From positions 36,875-100,874 of the forward strand of contig JAYRKT010000014.1 in assembly GCA_041905595.1 (NCBI GenBank): 64,000 bases of DNA. The letters run 5' to 3'. A program made the translations under genes and the position numbers. The stretch is from Aliitabrizicola sp041905595 (GTDB lineage: Bacteria; Pseudomonadota; Alphaproteobacteria; Rhodobacterales; Rhodobacteraceae). The notes beneath the pieces were generated by a model. That model worked only from the letters and a program-made list of their open reading frames with translations, had not been told where the DNA came from and made no database searches. Shown here in pieces: positions 1 to 9,564 of the stretch (its first letter is position 1; every line of letters begins with the position of its first letter).

Positions 1-2
1 GC

Positions 3-1157
3 GTCGACGTGCTGATCGCGACGCCTGGCCGCCTGCTCGACCATTTCGAGCGCGGCAAGCTTCTGCTCAATGGTGTGCAGATCATGGTCGTCGACGAGGC
101 CGACCGGATGCTCGACATGGGCTTCATCCCGGATATCGAGCGCATCTTCTCGCTGACGCCCTTCACCCGGCAGACTTTCTTCTTCTCGGCGACCATGGCG
201 CCCGAGATCGAGCGGATCACCAACACCTTCCTGTCGGGCGCGGTGAAGATCGAGGTTGCCCGTCAGGCCACCGCCTCGGAAACCATCGAGCAGCAACTGA
301 TCGCGCTGACCCCCTCGCGCCGCGACCGCAGCTTCTCGGAAAAGCGCGCCGTGCTGCGCGAACTCATCAAGGCCGAGGGCGAGGCCTGCACCAACGCCAT
401 CATCTTCTGCAACCGCAAGATGGATGTGGACGTGGTGGCGAAATCGCTCAAGGCGCATGGCTTCAACGCAGCACCCATCCATGGCGACCTTGACCAGTCG
501 GTGCGGATGAAGACGCTGGACGGCTTCCGCGACGGCTCGCTGCACCTCCTGGTGGCGTCGGATGTTGCCGCGCGCGGCCTCGACATTCCGGCGGTCAGCC
601 ATGTCTTCAACTTCGACGTGCCGACCCACCCCGAGGACTATGTCCACCGCATCGGCCGCACCGGCCGCGCCGGACGGCAGGGCAAAGCCTACACGATCGC
701 CACGCCCTCGGACGACAAGTATGTCGGCCAGATCGAAAGCCTGATCAAGAAACCGATCCCGCGGGGCGAAACCCCGGCCATCGAGATCCGCGAAGGCGCC
801 CCCGACCGGCCCGAGCGCAGCGAGCGTCGTCCGTCCTCGCGCGACCGGGGCGAGAAACGCCCGCGCCCGGTGGCCGATCACGGCCGCGAGGCATCGCGCG
901 AACCCTTCCGCCCGACGGAGACCGTCGAGGCCGTCGAGCCCGTGCGCGAGGAACGCCCCCGCGAGGAGCGCGCCCGTGAGGAACGGCCCCGCGAGTCCCG
1001 CCCGCGTGAGGATCGCAGCCGCAGTGGCGAGCGCCGTTCGGACAGCCGGCCCGACAACCGCCGCGAACAGCGGCGCGAGGATGCGCCCGTGGTCGGCATG
1101 GGCGACCACATGCCGGACTTCCTGCTCCGCAGCTTCGCGCCGGCCAGCTCGGAATAA
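3..1157 (+). CDS. DEAD-box ATP-dependent RNA helicase (5' end outside window)
   Basis: This is the C-terminal two thirds of an RhlE-type DEAD-box RNA helicase, which unwinds RNA with ATP. Reading is open to the window edge, so the Q motif, Walker A and true start lie upstream. Visible motifs in order are TPGR (Ib), VVDEADRMLDMGF (II), SAT (III), IIFCNRK (IV), ASDVAARGLDIP (V) and HRIGRTGRAGR (VI). After about residue 265 the core gives way to a roughly 110-residue tail rich in Arg, Glu and Pro with repeated RPRE/REER units, a typical disordered RNA-binding extension. It converges with rnj across a shared terminator. Family assignment is firm; the exact paralogue is not determined. Confidence 0.93.
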   Translation, partial: VDVLIATPGRLLDHFERGKLLLNGVQIMVVDEADRMLDMGFIPDIERIFSLTPFTRQTFFFSATMAPEIERITNTFLSGAVKIEVARQATASETIEQQLIALTPSRRDRSFSEKRAVLRELIKAEGEACTNAIIFCNRKMDVDVVAKSLKAHGFNAAPIHGDLDQSVRMKTLDGFRDGSLHLLVASDVAARGLDIPAVSHVFNFDVPTHPEDYVHRIGRTGRAGRQGKAYTIATPSDDKYVGQIESLIKKPIPRGETPAIEIREGAPDRPERSERRPSSRDRGEKRPRPVADHGREASREPFRPTETVEAVEPVREERPREERAREERPRESRPREDRSRSGERRSDSRPDNRREQRREDAPVVGMGDHMPDFLLRSFAPASSE

Positions 1158-1172
1158 GAGACCCGATACATG

Positions 1173-1206
1173 AAAAAGGCCCCGCAACCCATTGCGGGGC
1201 CTTTTC
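1173..1206. terminator. Bidirectional intrinsic terminator between helicase gene and rnj
   Basis: A perfect stem pairs AAAAGGCCCCGCAA with TTGCGGGGCCTTTT around a 4-nt loop. T-runs occur on both strands, so the hairpin can end transcription of both convergent genes. Confidence 0.88.
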
Positions 1207-1225
1207 CTTTTTCGACCGACGAAGA

Positions 1226-2899
1226 TCAGTCCGCCTGCAGCCGGCTGACCACCACCGTCACCTCGGGCTTCTTGCCGATCTCCTCGACCGCAACCTGCCG
1301 AACGATCCGGCGCACCGCCTCGTCCAGCTTGTCATCGTCGCCCAGCACCTTGCCGCCGCGTTCGAGGAACTCGGTCAGCTCTGCCTCCATCGTCTCGGCC
1401 AGCGACCGCCCGCCCTTGCCCATCTCGGGCAGGCCCATGATCTCGGCCCAGGCTTCGCCAAGCGGATCGTCGTTCTCGTCGAGGATGATGGTGATCATCA
1501 CATGGCCGTTCAGCGCCATGCGGATTCGGTCGCGCACCACCCCGTCCATCGCGCCGATGAGTGCGGTGCCGTCGAGGTAAAGCCGCCCCGTCTCGATGTA
1601 TTCGGCGACCTCGGGAATGTCCCCGGTCAGGTCCAGCATCATGCCATTGGTCGCGATCTCACCGTCGAAACCCTTGGACGCCGCCAGCTTCACATGCTCG
1701 CGCAGGTGCCGGTGCTCGCCGTGCATCGGGATCACGACGCTCGGCTTGACGATGGAATGCATCAATTCCAGGTCCGGGCGGTTGGCATGGCCGGAGACGT
1801 GATAAAGGCCGTTCGCCTCGTCCACGACATCGACGCCCATCTCGGAAAAGGCGTTGACGATCCGCAGCACGCCGCGCTCGTTGCCGGGGATGGTGCGGGA
1901 CGAGAACAGGAACAGATCGCCCTCCTTCATCTCCATCCCGAGGTACTTGCCGCGGGCAAGCTGGGCCGAGGCCGCGCGCCGCTCGCCTTGGCTGCCGGTC
2001 ACAAGCAGCATCAGGTTCTGGCGCGGGATATCCTCGGCTTCTTCCGGCGGAACGACCTTGGGGAAGTTGGCCAGCACGCCGGATTCGACCGCCGCCGCAA
2101 CCATCTTCTTCATCGCCCGCCCCATCAGGCAGACAGACCGCCCCGCCGCCTGCGCCGCCTCGGCCAGCGTCATCAGCCGCGCCACGTTCGAGGCGAAGGT
2201 GGTGGCGACCACCATGCCCTCGGCCTTCTGCACCAGTTCCCGGATCGGGTCGCGCAGCGTCGCCTCGGACCGGCCGGCATGGGTTGAGAAAACGTTGGTC
2301 GAGTCGCACATCAGCGCCTTGACCGGCTTTTCGGCAGCCACTTCGGCGAACAGCTCCGGCCGCCACGCCTCGCCCACCAGCGGCGTGGGATCAAGCTTGA
2401 AGTCGCCCGAATGCAGGATGCGCCCGGCAGGCGTATCGATCACCAGCGCGGCGCTTTCAGGGATAGAATGGGCGACCGGAAGGTACTGCACCTTGAACGG
2501 CCCCGCCTCGATCACCTGCGGCCGCGCCTCGACCGTAGTGATGATCGTTCCCGGCTGTCCCTGCTCTTCCAGCTTCGCCCGCCCGATCAGCGCGGTGAAA
2601 CGCCGGGCATAGACCTTGGCGCGCAGCCTGGGCCAGAGGTGGCCAAGCGCGCCGATATGGTCCTCATGCGCATGGGTGATGAAGATCGCCTCGATCCGGT
2701 CCTGCCGCTCTTCCAGCCAGCGCACGTCCGGCATGATGAGGTCGATGCCTGGCGTCGTCTCCATGTCGCCGAAGGTCACGCCCAGATCGACGACGATCAG
2801 GCGTTCCTTGTCCTCAGGGCCATAGCCATAGACGTAGCAGTTCATGCCGATCTCTCCCGCGCCACCGAGGGGGAGATAGATCAGACGGTTCGCAGTCAT
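1226..2899 (-). CDS. rnj: Ribonuclease J
   Basis: RNase J is a metallo-beta-lactamase-fold ribonuclease with 5' exo- and endonuclease activity, acting in rRNA maturation and mRNA decay in bacteria such as alphaproteobacteria. The 557-residue length is usual. The zinc motif THAHEDHIGAL lies near residue 75, followed by the beta-CASP region and SGHA and PMHGEHRHL motifs near residues 365-400. The start ATG overlaps the coaX stop as ATGA, so the gene is probably translationally coupled as the last member of the nuo-birA-coaX-rnj transcription unit. Confidence 0.95.
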   Translation of the reverse strand: MTANRLIYLPLGGAGEIGMNCYVYGYGPEDKERLIVVDLGVTFGDMETTPGIDLIMPDVRWLEERQDRIEAIFITHAHEDHIGALGHLWPRLRAKVYARRFTALIGRAKLEEQGQPGTIITTVEARPQVIEAGPFKVQYLPVAHSIPESAALVIDTPAGRILHSGDFKLDPTPLVGEAWRPELFAEVAAEKPVKALMCDSTNVFSTHAGRSEATLRDPIRELVQKAEGMVVATTFASNVARLMTLAEAAQAAGRSVCLMGRAMKKMVAAAVESGVLANFPKVVPPEEAEDIPRQNLMLLVTGSQGERRAASAQLARGKYLGMEMKEGDLFLFSSRTIPGNERGVLRIVNAFSEMGVDVVDEANGLYHVSGHANRPDLELMHSIVKPSVVIPMHGEHRHLREHVKLAASKGFDGEIATNGMMLDLTGDIPEVAEYIETGRLYLDGTALIGAMDGVVRDRIRMALNGHVMITIILDENDDPLGEAWAEIMGLPEMGKGGRSLAETMEAELTEFLERGGKVLGDDDKLDEAVRRIVRQVAVEEIGKKPEVTVVVSRLQAD

Positions 2900-3675
2900 G
2901 CCGTTTCCAGTTCCTTGTTGTAGCGGTGGATCAGCACCAGACCATGGCTGGTCAGGTCGTCCTCGACCGCATCAAATAGATCGAAACCCTGCGCGAACAG
3001 GGGGGCAAGCCCGCCGGTTGCGATGACTTTCATCGGGCGATCACGTTCTGCCCGGATCTGCCGCACAATACCTTCCGCCAGACCGATGTAACCCCAGTAA
3101 ACGCCCGATTGCATGCAGGCGACCGTATTGGTTCCAATGGCGCGGGCCGGGCGGCTGACCTCGACATGCGGCAAGGCCGCCGCCGCCATGTGCAGCGCCT
3201 CGAGGCTCAGGTTGACGCCGGGCGCAATGACGCCACCGATATAGGCGCCATCGGTATCAACGACGTCAAAGGTGGTGGCCGTGCCAAAATCGACGACGAT
3301 CAGGTTGCCGCCGTGCCGGTCGAACCCGCCAACGGTGTTCACCAGCCGGTCGGGGCCGACAGTAGTGCCGGCATCGACCCGTGGCGGAACGGGCAACGCG
3401 CATTCCGGTTTGCCCACCACCAGCGGACGGCAATTGAAATAGCGGTTGCACAGCACCCGCAGGTTGAAGACCACCCGTGGCACGGTCGAAGAAATGATCG
3501 CCTCGGAGATCGTCGCCTCGACCTTCGACAACATCATCAGCGAGGACAGCCAGACGAAATACTCGTCCGCGGTGCGCTTGTAGTCGGTGGCGATCCGCCA
3601 GGTCGACAGGAAGCGCGTCCCGTCCCAGATCGAGAAGACGGTGTTGGTGTTGCCGCAGTCGATGGCAAGAAGCAT
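2896..3675 (-). CDS. coaX: Type III pantothenate kinase
   Basis: CoaX phosphorylates pantothenate in the first step of coenzyme A synthesis. It is an ASKHA-fold kinase needing a monovalent cation. The chosen ATG starts directly at the phosphate-binding segment MLLAIDCGNTNT, as in the family, and gives 259 residues. An upstream in-frame extension of 58 residues is only the shadow of birA. Other motifs are GPDRLVN near residue 100 and DFGTATTFDVV near residue 125. It is coupled to rnj by ATGA and follows birA by about 25 nt. Confidence 0.94.
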   Translation of the reverse strand: MLLAIDCGNTNTVFSIWDGTRFLSTWRIATDYKRTADEYFVWLSSLMMLSKVEATISEAIISSTVPRVVFNLRVLCNRYFNCRPLVVGKPECALPVPPRVDAGTTVGPDRLVNTVGGFDRHGGNLIVVDFGTATTFDVVDTDGAYIGGVIAPGVNLSLEALHMAAAALPHVEVSRPARAIGTNTVACMQSGVYWGYIGLAEGIVRQIRAERDRPMKVIATGGLAPLFAQGFDLFDAVEDDLTSHGLVLIHRYNKELETA

Positions 3676-3700
3676 GGGCACCCTCCGTTGGACTTGGGCG

Positions 3701-4468
3701 TCAGAAGAAGACTTCGGCGGCGGGAATGGCGATACGCCCGCCGGGCTGGCGCAGGACAAGCGCACCACTCGCATCGACGGTCTCGAACAGACCCTCGTCG
3801 ATACGCGAGCCGGTGCGGGCCCGGATCGGCTCGCCCAGGCGCGCCGCATGGGCCAGCCAGGCCTCGCGCAGCGGCGGAAAGCCTTCGCTCACGAAGGTCG
3901 CCTCGCGCCGGGCATAGGCCGGGGCCAGCCGGTCGAGAAAGGCCTCCGGCGTAACCCGCAGGCCGGTTTCGGACAAGAGGCTGACCGGAGCCACCGCGCC
4001 GGGCTCGACCGAGGCCGGATCGGGGGCCGAGATCAGGTTGACGCCGATGCCGATGGCGAGGTGGCCCACCCGCGCGGCATGGCCCGCGCTTTCGAGCAAG
4101 ATTCCGGCGAGCTTGCCGCCGTTCAGGAGTACATCGTTCGGCCATTTCAGCTGAAACGCCTCAGGCAGCCCGGTCAACGCCACCAGCGCATCCCGCAGCG
4201 CCAGCGCCGCCACGAAAGACCGCAGCGCCACGATCTCGGGCGCCTCCGTCGGATGCATCAGCAGCGTCGCGTAGAAGTTGCCCTTCGGGCTGACCCAGGG
4301 ACGGCCGCGTCGGCCGCGCCCGCCGGTCTGCTCAAGACCAAGGATCCAGCAGGGGCCAGCCAACGCGGAGGCCAGACGGGCTGCTTCGGCATTGGTGCTG
4401 TCGACCGAGGGCAGGACGCGTCGCGTCACGCCCTCGGGCCAGGAATCGCGCGTGGCGTCAGCGCACAA
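3701..4468 (-). CDS. birA: Biotin--[acetyl-CoA-carboxylase] ligase
   Basis: This enzyme makes biotinyl-AMP and transfers biotin to the biotin carboxyl carrier protein of acetyl-CoA carboxylase. Motifs are the GGRGRRGRPW biotin/ATP-binding loop and the KWPNDVLL segment, followed by GGKLAGILLE. There is no N-terminal helix-turn-helix domain, so this is the monofunctional ligase type, not the E. coli type that is also a repressor. The start is uncertain. I propose a TTG at 4468 that overlaps the nuoN stop, because WPEG upstream of the first core strand looks conserved; a GTG at 4429 is the alternative. Confidence 0.88.
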   Translation of the reverse strand: MCADATRDSWPEGVTRRVLPSVDSTNAEAARLASALAGPCWILGLEQTGGRGRRGRPWVSPKGNFYATLLMHPTEAPEIVALRSFVAALALRDALVALTGLPEAFQLKWPNDVLLNGGKLAGILLESAGHAARVGHLAIGIGVNLISAPDPASVEPGAVAPVSLLSETGLRVTPEAFLDRLAPAYARREATFVSEGFPPLREAWLAHAARLGEPIRARTGSRIDEGLFETVDASGALVLRQPGGRIAIPAAEVFF

Positions 4469-5894
4469 GCGTTTCGGCCGCGACGGCAGCGAGCGAGTCG
4501 ATGCCGAACAGGTTGATGACACCCAGCACCATCGCTGCGGCAGAGCCCATCAGCATCACCCACTGCACCGGCGAGATGGAGCCGTCCAGACGGTCGCCCT
4601 CCTTGCCGAAATACATGTAGAAGACGATGCGCAGGTAGTAGAACGCGCCGATGACCGAGGCGATCACGCCCAGCACCGCCAACCAGACCATGCCGGCATC
4701 GACGGCCGCCTTCAGCACATAGAACTTCCCGAAGAAGCCCACCATCGGCGGCACACCGGCCAGGCTGAACATCAGCACCAGAAGCGCGAGCGCCCGCAGC
4801 GGTTCCTTCTTCGAATACATGTTCAGGCTCTCGATGTCGGTGACCGGCACGCCGTCCTTCGACATCGACAGGATGAAAGCGAAGGTCCCGACGCTCATGG
4901 TGACATAGATCGCCATGTAGACGAGCATCGCCTGCACGCCCTCGGCCGTGCCCGAGGCAAGGCCCATCAGCGCGAAGCCCATATGAGTGATCGAGGAATA
5001 GGCCATCAGCCGCTTGATGTCGCGCTGACCAATTGCGGCGATCGAGCCCACGAACATCGACAGCACGGCCAGCAGCGCCAGCACCTGCCCCCAGTCGCCG
5101 GGAATCTTGCCGAACGCATCCTGCGTGACCCGGGCCAGCAGGCCCATCGCGGCGACCTTCGGCGCGGCAGCGAAGAAGGCCGTCACTGGGGTCGGCGAGC
5201 CTTCATAGACATCAGGCGTCCACATGTGGAACGGCACCGCCGAGACCTTGAACGCAAGCCCCGCCAGGATGAAGACCAGTCCGAACAGCAGGCCCACCGG
5301 AACCTCGCCGCCAAGCGTCGACAGGATGCCCGAGAACAGCGTGGTACCCGCGAAGCCGTAGGTCAACGATGCGCCGTAGAGCAGCAGACCCGAGGACAGC
5401 GCGCCAAGGACGAAGTACTTCAGGCCGGCTTCGGTCGATTTCACGCTGTCCCGGCGGATCGCCGCGATGACGTAAAGCGAAAGCGACTGCAGCTCGAGCC
5501 CCATGTAAAGCGTCATCAGGTCCCCGGCCGAAACCATGATCATCATGCCGATCGTCGCCAGCGTCACCAGCACCGGATACTCGAAGCGCAGAAGGTCGCG
5601 CCGCTCCATGTAGTCCTTGCTCATCGCGAGGACCGCCGCGCCGGACAGCAGGATGGTCACCTTGGCATAGCGCGAGAACGGATCGTCATTGACCATGCCG
5701 CCGAAGGCCGCGCGCGCCCCATCGCCTGCTCCGCCGATCCACAGAGCCAGCAGGACGAACAGGCCCGCCGTCACCCAGGTCAGAAGGCCCGCAACGGCAT
5801 CCTTGCCGGTATAGACCGCGAAGAGAAGCGCGAGCATCGCATAGACCGCGAGGATGACCTCGGGCAGGACGATCTGGAAGTCGGTCGCGAACAT
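4458..5894 (-). CDS. nuoN: NADH-quinone oxidoreductase subunit N
   Basis: NuoN is an antiporter-like membrane subunit of complex I that carries one of the proton channels. The protein is 478 residues with about 14 hydrophobic helices. The charged helix motif VSAVPFHMWTPDVYEG and the Lys-containing segment RDIKRLMAYSSITHMG are visible. The ATG at 5894 was chosen because it starts at the first membrane segment and follows the nuoM stop by only a few nucleotides. It is the last nuo subunit gene before birA. Confidence 0.96.
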   Translation of the reverse strand: MFATDFQIVLPEVILAVYAMLALLFAVYTGKDAVAGLLTWVTAGLFVLLALWIGGAGDGARAAFGGMVNDDPFSRYAKVTILLSGAAVLAMSKDYMERRDLLRFEYPVLVTLATIGMMIMVSAGDLMTLYMGLELQSLSLYVIAAIRRDSVKSTEAGLKYFVLGALSSGLLLYGASLTYGFAGTTLFSGILSTLGGEVPVGLLFGLVFILAGLAFKVSAVPFHMWTPDVYEGSPTPVTAFFAAAPKVAAMGLLARVTQDAFGKIPGDWGQVLALLAVLSMFVGSIAAIGQRDIKRLMAYSSITHMGFALMGLASGTAEGVQAMLVYMAIYVTMSVGTFAFILSMSKDGVPVTDIESLNMYSKKEPLRALALLVLMFSLAGVPPMVGFFGKFYVLKAAVDAGMVWLAVLGVIASVIGAFYYLRIVFYMYFGKEGDRLDGSISPVQWVMLMGSAAAMVLGVINLFGIDSLAAVAAETLVR

Positions 5895-5907
5895 TCGGGC
5901 GGTTCCC

Positions 5908-7446
5908 TTACTGCAGGGCCAGGCGTGTTGCCGTATCGACCGGCAGCGACGCGTGGTATTCGGTGACAAGGGCATGAACCGACGGACCGATGCGATCGGT
6001 CACGAAGCTCGGATAGATGCCCAGGAACAGGGTCATGGCGACGAGGGGGGCGAAGATCGCCTTCTCGCGCGCGGACATGTCGGTGATCGACTTCAGGCTT
6101 TCCTTGATGAGATCGCCAAAGACCACCCGGCGGTAGAGCCACAGCGCATAGGCCGCCGACAGGATCACGCCGGTCGCGGCCACGGCGGCCACCCAGGTGT
6201 TGACCTGGAAGATCCCGGCAAGCGTCAGGAATTCGCCAATGAAGCCCGAGGTACCCGGCAAGCCCACATTCGCCATGGTGAAGAACATGAAGACCAGCGC
6301 ATAGGCGGGCATCCGGTTCACCAGACCGCCATAGGCATCGATCTCGCGCGTGTGCATCCGGTCGTAGATCACGCCGACGCAGAGGAAGAGCGCGCCCGAA
6401 ACGAAGCCGTGGCTCAGCATCTGGAAGATCGCGCCGTCAATGCCCTGCTGGTTCGCGGCGAAAATGCCCATGGTCACGTAACCCATATGGGCGACCGAGG
6501 AATAGGCGATCAGCTTCTTCATGTCCTGCTGGGCCAGCGCCACGAGCGAGGTGTAGACGATCGCGATCGCCGACATCCAGAAGACCAGCGGCGCCAGCAG
6601 GTCCGAGGCGACCGGGAACATCGGCAGGCTGAACCGGAGGAAACCGTAGCCGCCCATCTTCAAGAGGATCGCCGCCAGCACGACCGACCCGGCAGTCGGC
6701 GCCTGAACGTGGGCGTCGGGCAACCAGGTGTGCACCGGCCACATCGGCATCTTCACCGCGAAGGAAGCAAAGAAGGCGAGCCACAGCAGCGTCTGCATCC
6801 CGCCAACGATCTGGAACCCGAGGACCGAAATCGTGTCGGACCCGAAGTTGTGGTTCAAGAGCGTCGGGATGTCCGTGGTGCCCGCGTCGTAATACATGGC
6901 GATCATCGCCACCAGCATCAGGACCGAGCCGAGGAAGGTGTAGAGGAAGAACTTGAACGACGCATAGATGCGGTCCTTGCCCCCCCAGATGCCGATGATG
7001 AGGAACATCGGGATCAGGCCGGCCTCGAAGAACAGGTAGAACAGCACGAGGTCCAGCGCACAGAAGACGCCGAGCATCAGCGTCTCCAGCACGAGGAACG
7101 CGATCATGTATTCCTTGACCCGCGTCTCGACGCTCCAGCAGGCGCCGATGGTCAGCGGCATCAGGAAGGTCGTCAGCAGCACGAACAGGACCGAAATCCC
7201 GTCCACGCCCATCTTGTAGGTCAGGCCCAGGATCCACGGCCGCTCTTCCACGAACTGGAAGCCGGTATTCTGCGGGTCGAACCCGGTGAGCAGGAAGAGC
7301 GAGATCAGGAAGGTCGCGGTCGTGGCCAGCAGCGCCAGCCACTTCGCATTCCGCTGCGCCGCCGGGTCATTGCCGCGGAGGAACAGCGCCATGATGGCGG
7401 CGGCGACGAGCGGGATGAAGGTGATGATCGAGAGAAGATTTTCCAT
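5908..7446 (-). CDS. nuoM: NADH-quinone oxidoreductase subunit M
   Basis: NuoM is an antiporter-like proton-pumping subunit of complex I. It is 512 residues, the usual length, with a very hydrophobic sequence. The signature MPMWPVHTWLPDAHVQAPT lies near residue 238, and the pumping-channel segment QDMKKLIAYSSVAHMGYV follows near residue 315. It lies between nuoL and nuoN with about 14-nt gaps. Confidence 0.97.
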   Translation of the reverse strand: MENLLSIITFIPLVAAAIMALFLRGNDPAAQRNAKWLALLATTATFLISLFLLTGFDPQNTGFQFVEERPWILGLTYKMGVDGISVLFVLLTTFLMPLTIGACWSVETRVKEYMIAFLVLETLMLGVFCALDLVLFYLFFEAGLIPMFLIIGIWGGKDRIYASFKFFLYTFLGSVLMLVAMIAMYYDAGTTDIPTLLNHNFGSDTISVLGFQIVGGMQTLLWLAFFASFAVKMPMWPVHTWLPDAHVQAPTAGSVVLAAILLKMGGYGFLRFSLPMFPVASDLLAPLVFWMSAIAIVYTSLVALAQQDMKKLIAYSSVAHMGYVTMGIFAANQQGIDGAIFQMLSHGFVSGALFLCVGVIYDRMHTREIDAYGGLVNRMPAYALVFMFFTMANVGLPGTSGFIGEFLTLAGIFQVNTWVAAVAATGVILSAAYALWLYRRVVFGDLIKESLKSITDMSAREKAIFAPLVAMTLFLGIYPSFVTDRIGPSVHALVTEYHASLPVDTATRLALQ

Positions 7447-7460
7447 GATGCCCGTTCCCC

Positions 7461-9560
7461 TTACTTGGCGCCGCCCGTGAGCGTCATCCAGGTCACGAGG
7501 ACCGCGATCCCCAGCACCATCGCAAAGGCATAGGTGAAGATGTAGCCGGTCTGCGCCCGGCCCGCGAGGCGGGTGAAGAAGGGGATGATCCCCATCGCCA
7601 CGCCGTTGATGGTGCCGTCAATCACCTCGCCGTCGCCGCGCTTCCACAGGAAGCCGCCAAGCCATTTCGCGGGGCGGACGAAGATCACGTCATAGATCTC
7701 GTCAAAGTACCACTTGTTCAGCAGCAACTGGTAGAGCACCGGCTGGTTGGCCGCCAGCTTGCCCGGCAGGTCCGGACGGCGGATGTAGAACTGGAAGGAC
7801 AGCAGGAAGCCCAGCACCATGGCGATGAATGGGCTGACCTTGACCCAGTTCGGCACCTCATGGGCCTTGTGGATCGTTTCGTTCTCCGGCCCGAAGAAGA
7901 CCGCGCCCTGCACCGGGACCGGAACGGCCTCATGCGCCGCGGGTTCAGCGGCCGCAGTCTCGGTCGTCGCAGTCTCGGTCGTCGTACCCTCGGCCGCGGC
8001 TTCGGTGCCATGACCGCCCTCTGCGGCTTCGGCCACCGGCGGCATCCCGAACCAGTCGTGCACCTTCTCGACGCTGCCGAAGAAGTTGTTGTACCAGATC
8101 ATCCCTGCGAAGACGGCGCCAAGCGCCAGCACGCCAAGCGGGATCAGCATGACCTTCGGGCTTTCATGGGCGTGGTCATGGGCGTGATGATCGCCGCGCT
8201 CCTCGCCGTAGAAGGTCAGGAACATCAGCCGCCACGAGTAGAACGAGGTCATCCCGGCGGCGATCACCAGCATGATGAAGGCGTAGTGGTTCCCGACGAA
8301 GGCGCTTTCAATCACCGCGTCCTTCGACAGGTAGCCGGCAAAGCCGATATGGGTCAGTGGGATGCCGACACCGGTGATGGCCAGCGTGCCGATCATCATC
8401 GCCCAGAAGGTCAGCGGGATCTTCTTTCGCAGCGCGCCATAGTTCCGCATGTCCTGCTCATGGTGCATCGCATGGATGACCGAGCCGGCGCCAAGGAACA
8501 GCATCGCCTTGAAGAAGGCGTGCGTGAACAGGTGGAACATCGCCACCGGATAGGCGCCGACGCCTGCCGCCACGAACATGTAGCCCAGCTGCGAGCAAGT
8601 CGAGTAGGCGATCACGCGCTTGATGTCGTTCTGCACCAGGCCCACGGTCGCCGCGAAGAAGGCCGTCGTCGCGCCAAGCACGGTGACGAAGGTCAGCGCC
8701 TGCGGCGCGAATTCGAAGATCGGCGACATGCGGCAGACAAGGAACACGCCGGCGGTCACCATCGTTGCCGCGTGGATCAGGGCCGAAACCGGGGTCGGAC
8801 CTTCCATCGCGTCCGGCAGCCAGGTGTGCAGGATCAGCTGAGCCGATTTCCCCATCGCGCCGATGAACAGCAAGACCGCAATCAGGTTTGCCGCGTTCCA
8901 GTCGCGCCAGAGAAAGCTCAGCTCGGTCTGCGCCAGCACCGGACCCTGGGCGAAGATGTCGTCGAACTTGACCGAGTCCGTCAGGAAGAACAGTCCGAAG
9001 ATGCCAAGCGCAAATCCGAAGTCGCCGACACGGTTGACGATGAAGGCCTTCATCGCCGCGGCATTGGCCGAGGGCTTGCGGTAGTAGAAGCCGATCAGCA
9101 GGTAGGACGCGACCCCCACGCCTTCCCAGCCAAAGAAGATCTGCGGCAGGTTGTCGGCGGTCACCAGCATCAGCATGGCGAAGGTGAAGAACGACAGATA
9201 GGCGAAGAACCGGGCCTTGTAGTGCTCGTGATGCGTCCAGTTGTCGTCATGAGCCATGTAGCCGAACGAATAGAGGTGGACGAGCGCCGAGACGGTGTTG
9301 ACCACGACCAGCATGATCGCCGTCAGCCGGTCGAGACGGATCGACCAGTCAGCGACGAAGGACCCAGAGTCGAACCAGCGGAACAGGTCAACATGCTGGG
9401 TCGTGCCGTCGAAGCTGAAGAAGATGATCCAGCTCAGGAAAGCGCCAAGGAAGACGAGGCCGGTGGTGATAACCTGGCCCGCCGTCTCGCCGATGAAGCG
9501 CCAGCCGAAGCCGCAGATCAGCGCACCGATCAGCGGTGCGAAAAGGATGATCGTGGTCAT
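7461..9560 (-). CDS. nuoL: NADH-quinone oxidoreductase subunit L
   Basis: NuoL is the distal proton-pumping subunit of complex I, with a long lateral helix at the C-terminus. It is 699 residues, longer than the approximately 613 of E. coli. Landmarks are FFGWEGVGVASYLLIGFYY, LHTWLPDAMEGPTPVSALIHA and QNDIKRVIAYSTCSQLG. A His-rich turn (HHAHDHAHE) and a low-complexity Ala/Thr/Glu-rich stretch at about residues 508-548 explain part of the extra length; they fall before the last helices. Confidence 0.97.
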   Translation of the reverse strand: MTTIILFAPLIGALICGFGWRFIGETAGQVITTGLVFLGAFLSWIIFFSFDGTTQHVDLFRWFDSGSFVADWSIRLDRLTAIMLVVVNTVSALVHLYSFGYMAHDDNWTHHEHYKARFFAYLSFFTFAMLMLVTADNLPQIFFGWEGVGVASYLLIGFYYRKPSANAAAMKAFIVNRVGDFGFALGIFGLFFLTDSVKFDDIFAQGPVLAQTELSFLWRDWNAANLIAVLLFIGAMGKSAQLILHTWLPDAMEGPTPVSALIHAATMVTAGVFLVCRMSPIFEFAPQALTFVTVLGATTAFFAATVGLVQNDIKRVIAYSTCSQLGYMFVAAGVGAYPVAMFHLFTHAFFKAMLFLGAGSVIHAMHHEQDMRNYGALRKKIPLTFWAMMIGTLAITGVGIPLTHIGFAGYLSKDAVIESAFVGNHYAFIMLVIAAGMTSFYSWRLMFLTFYGEERGDHHAHDHAHESPKVMLIPLGVLALGAVFAGMIWYNNFFGSVEKVHDWFGMPPVAEAAEGGHGTEAAAEGTTTETATTETAAAEPAAHEAVPVPVQGAVFFGPENETIHKAHEVPNWVKVSPFIAMVLGFLLSFQFYIRRPDLPGKLAANQPVLYQLLLNKWYFDEIYDVIFVRPAKWLGGFLWKRGDGEVIDGTINGVAMGIIPFFTRLAGRAQTGYIFTYAFAMVLGIAVLVTWMTLTGGAK

Positions 9561-9564
9561 CGGT

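Noticed and set aside
1502..2923. Plus-strand frames opposite rnj
   Set aside because: Composition of antisense His/Arg-rich shadow and no family match; rnj is clearly the gene.
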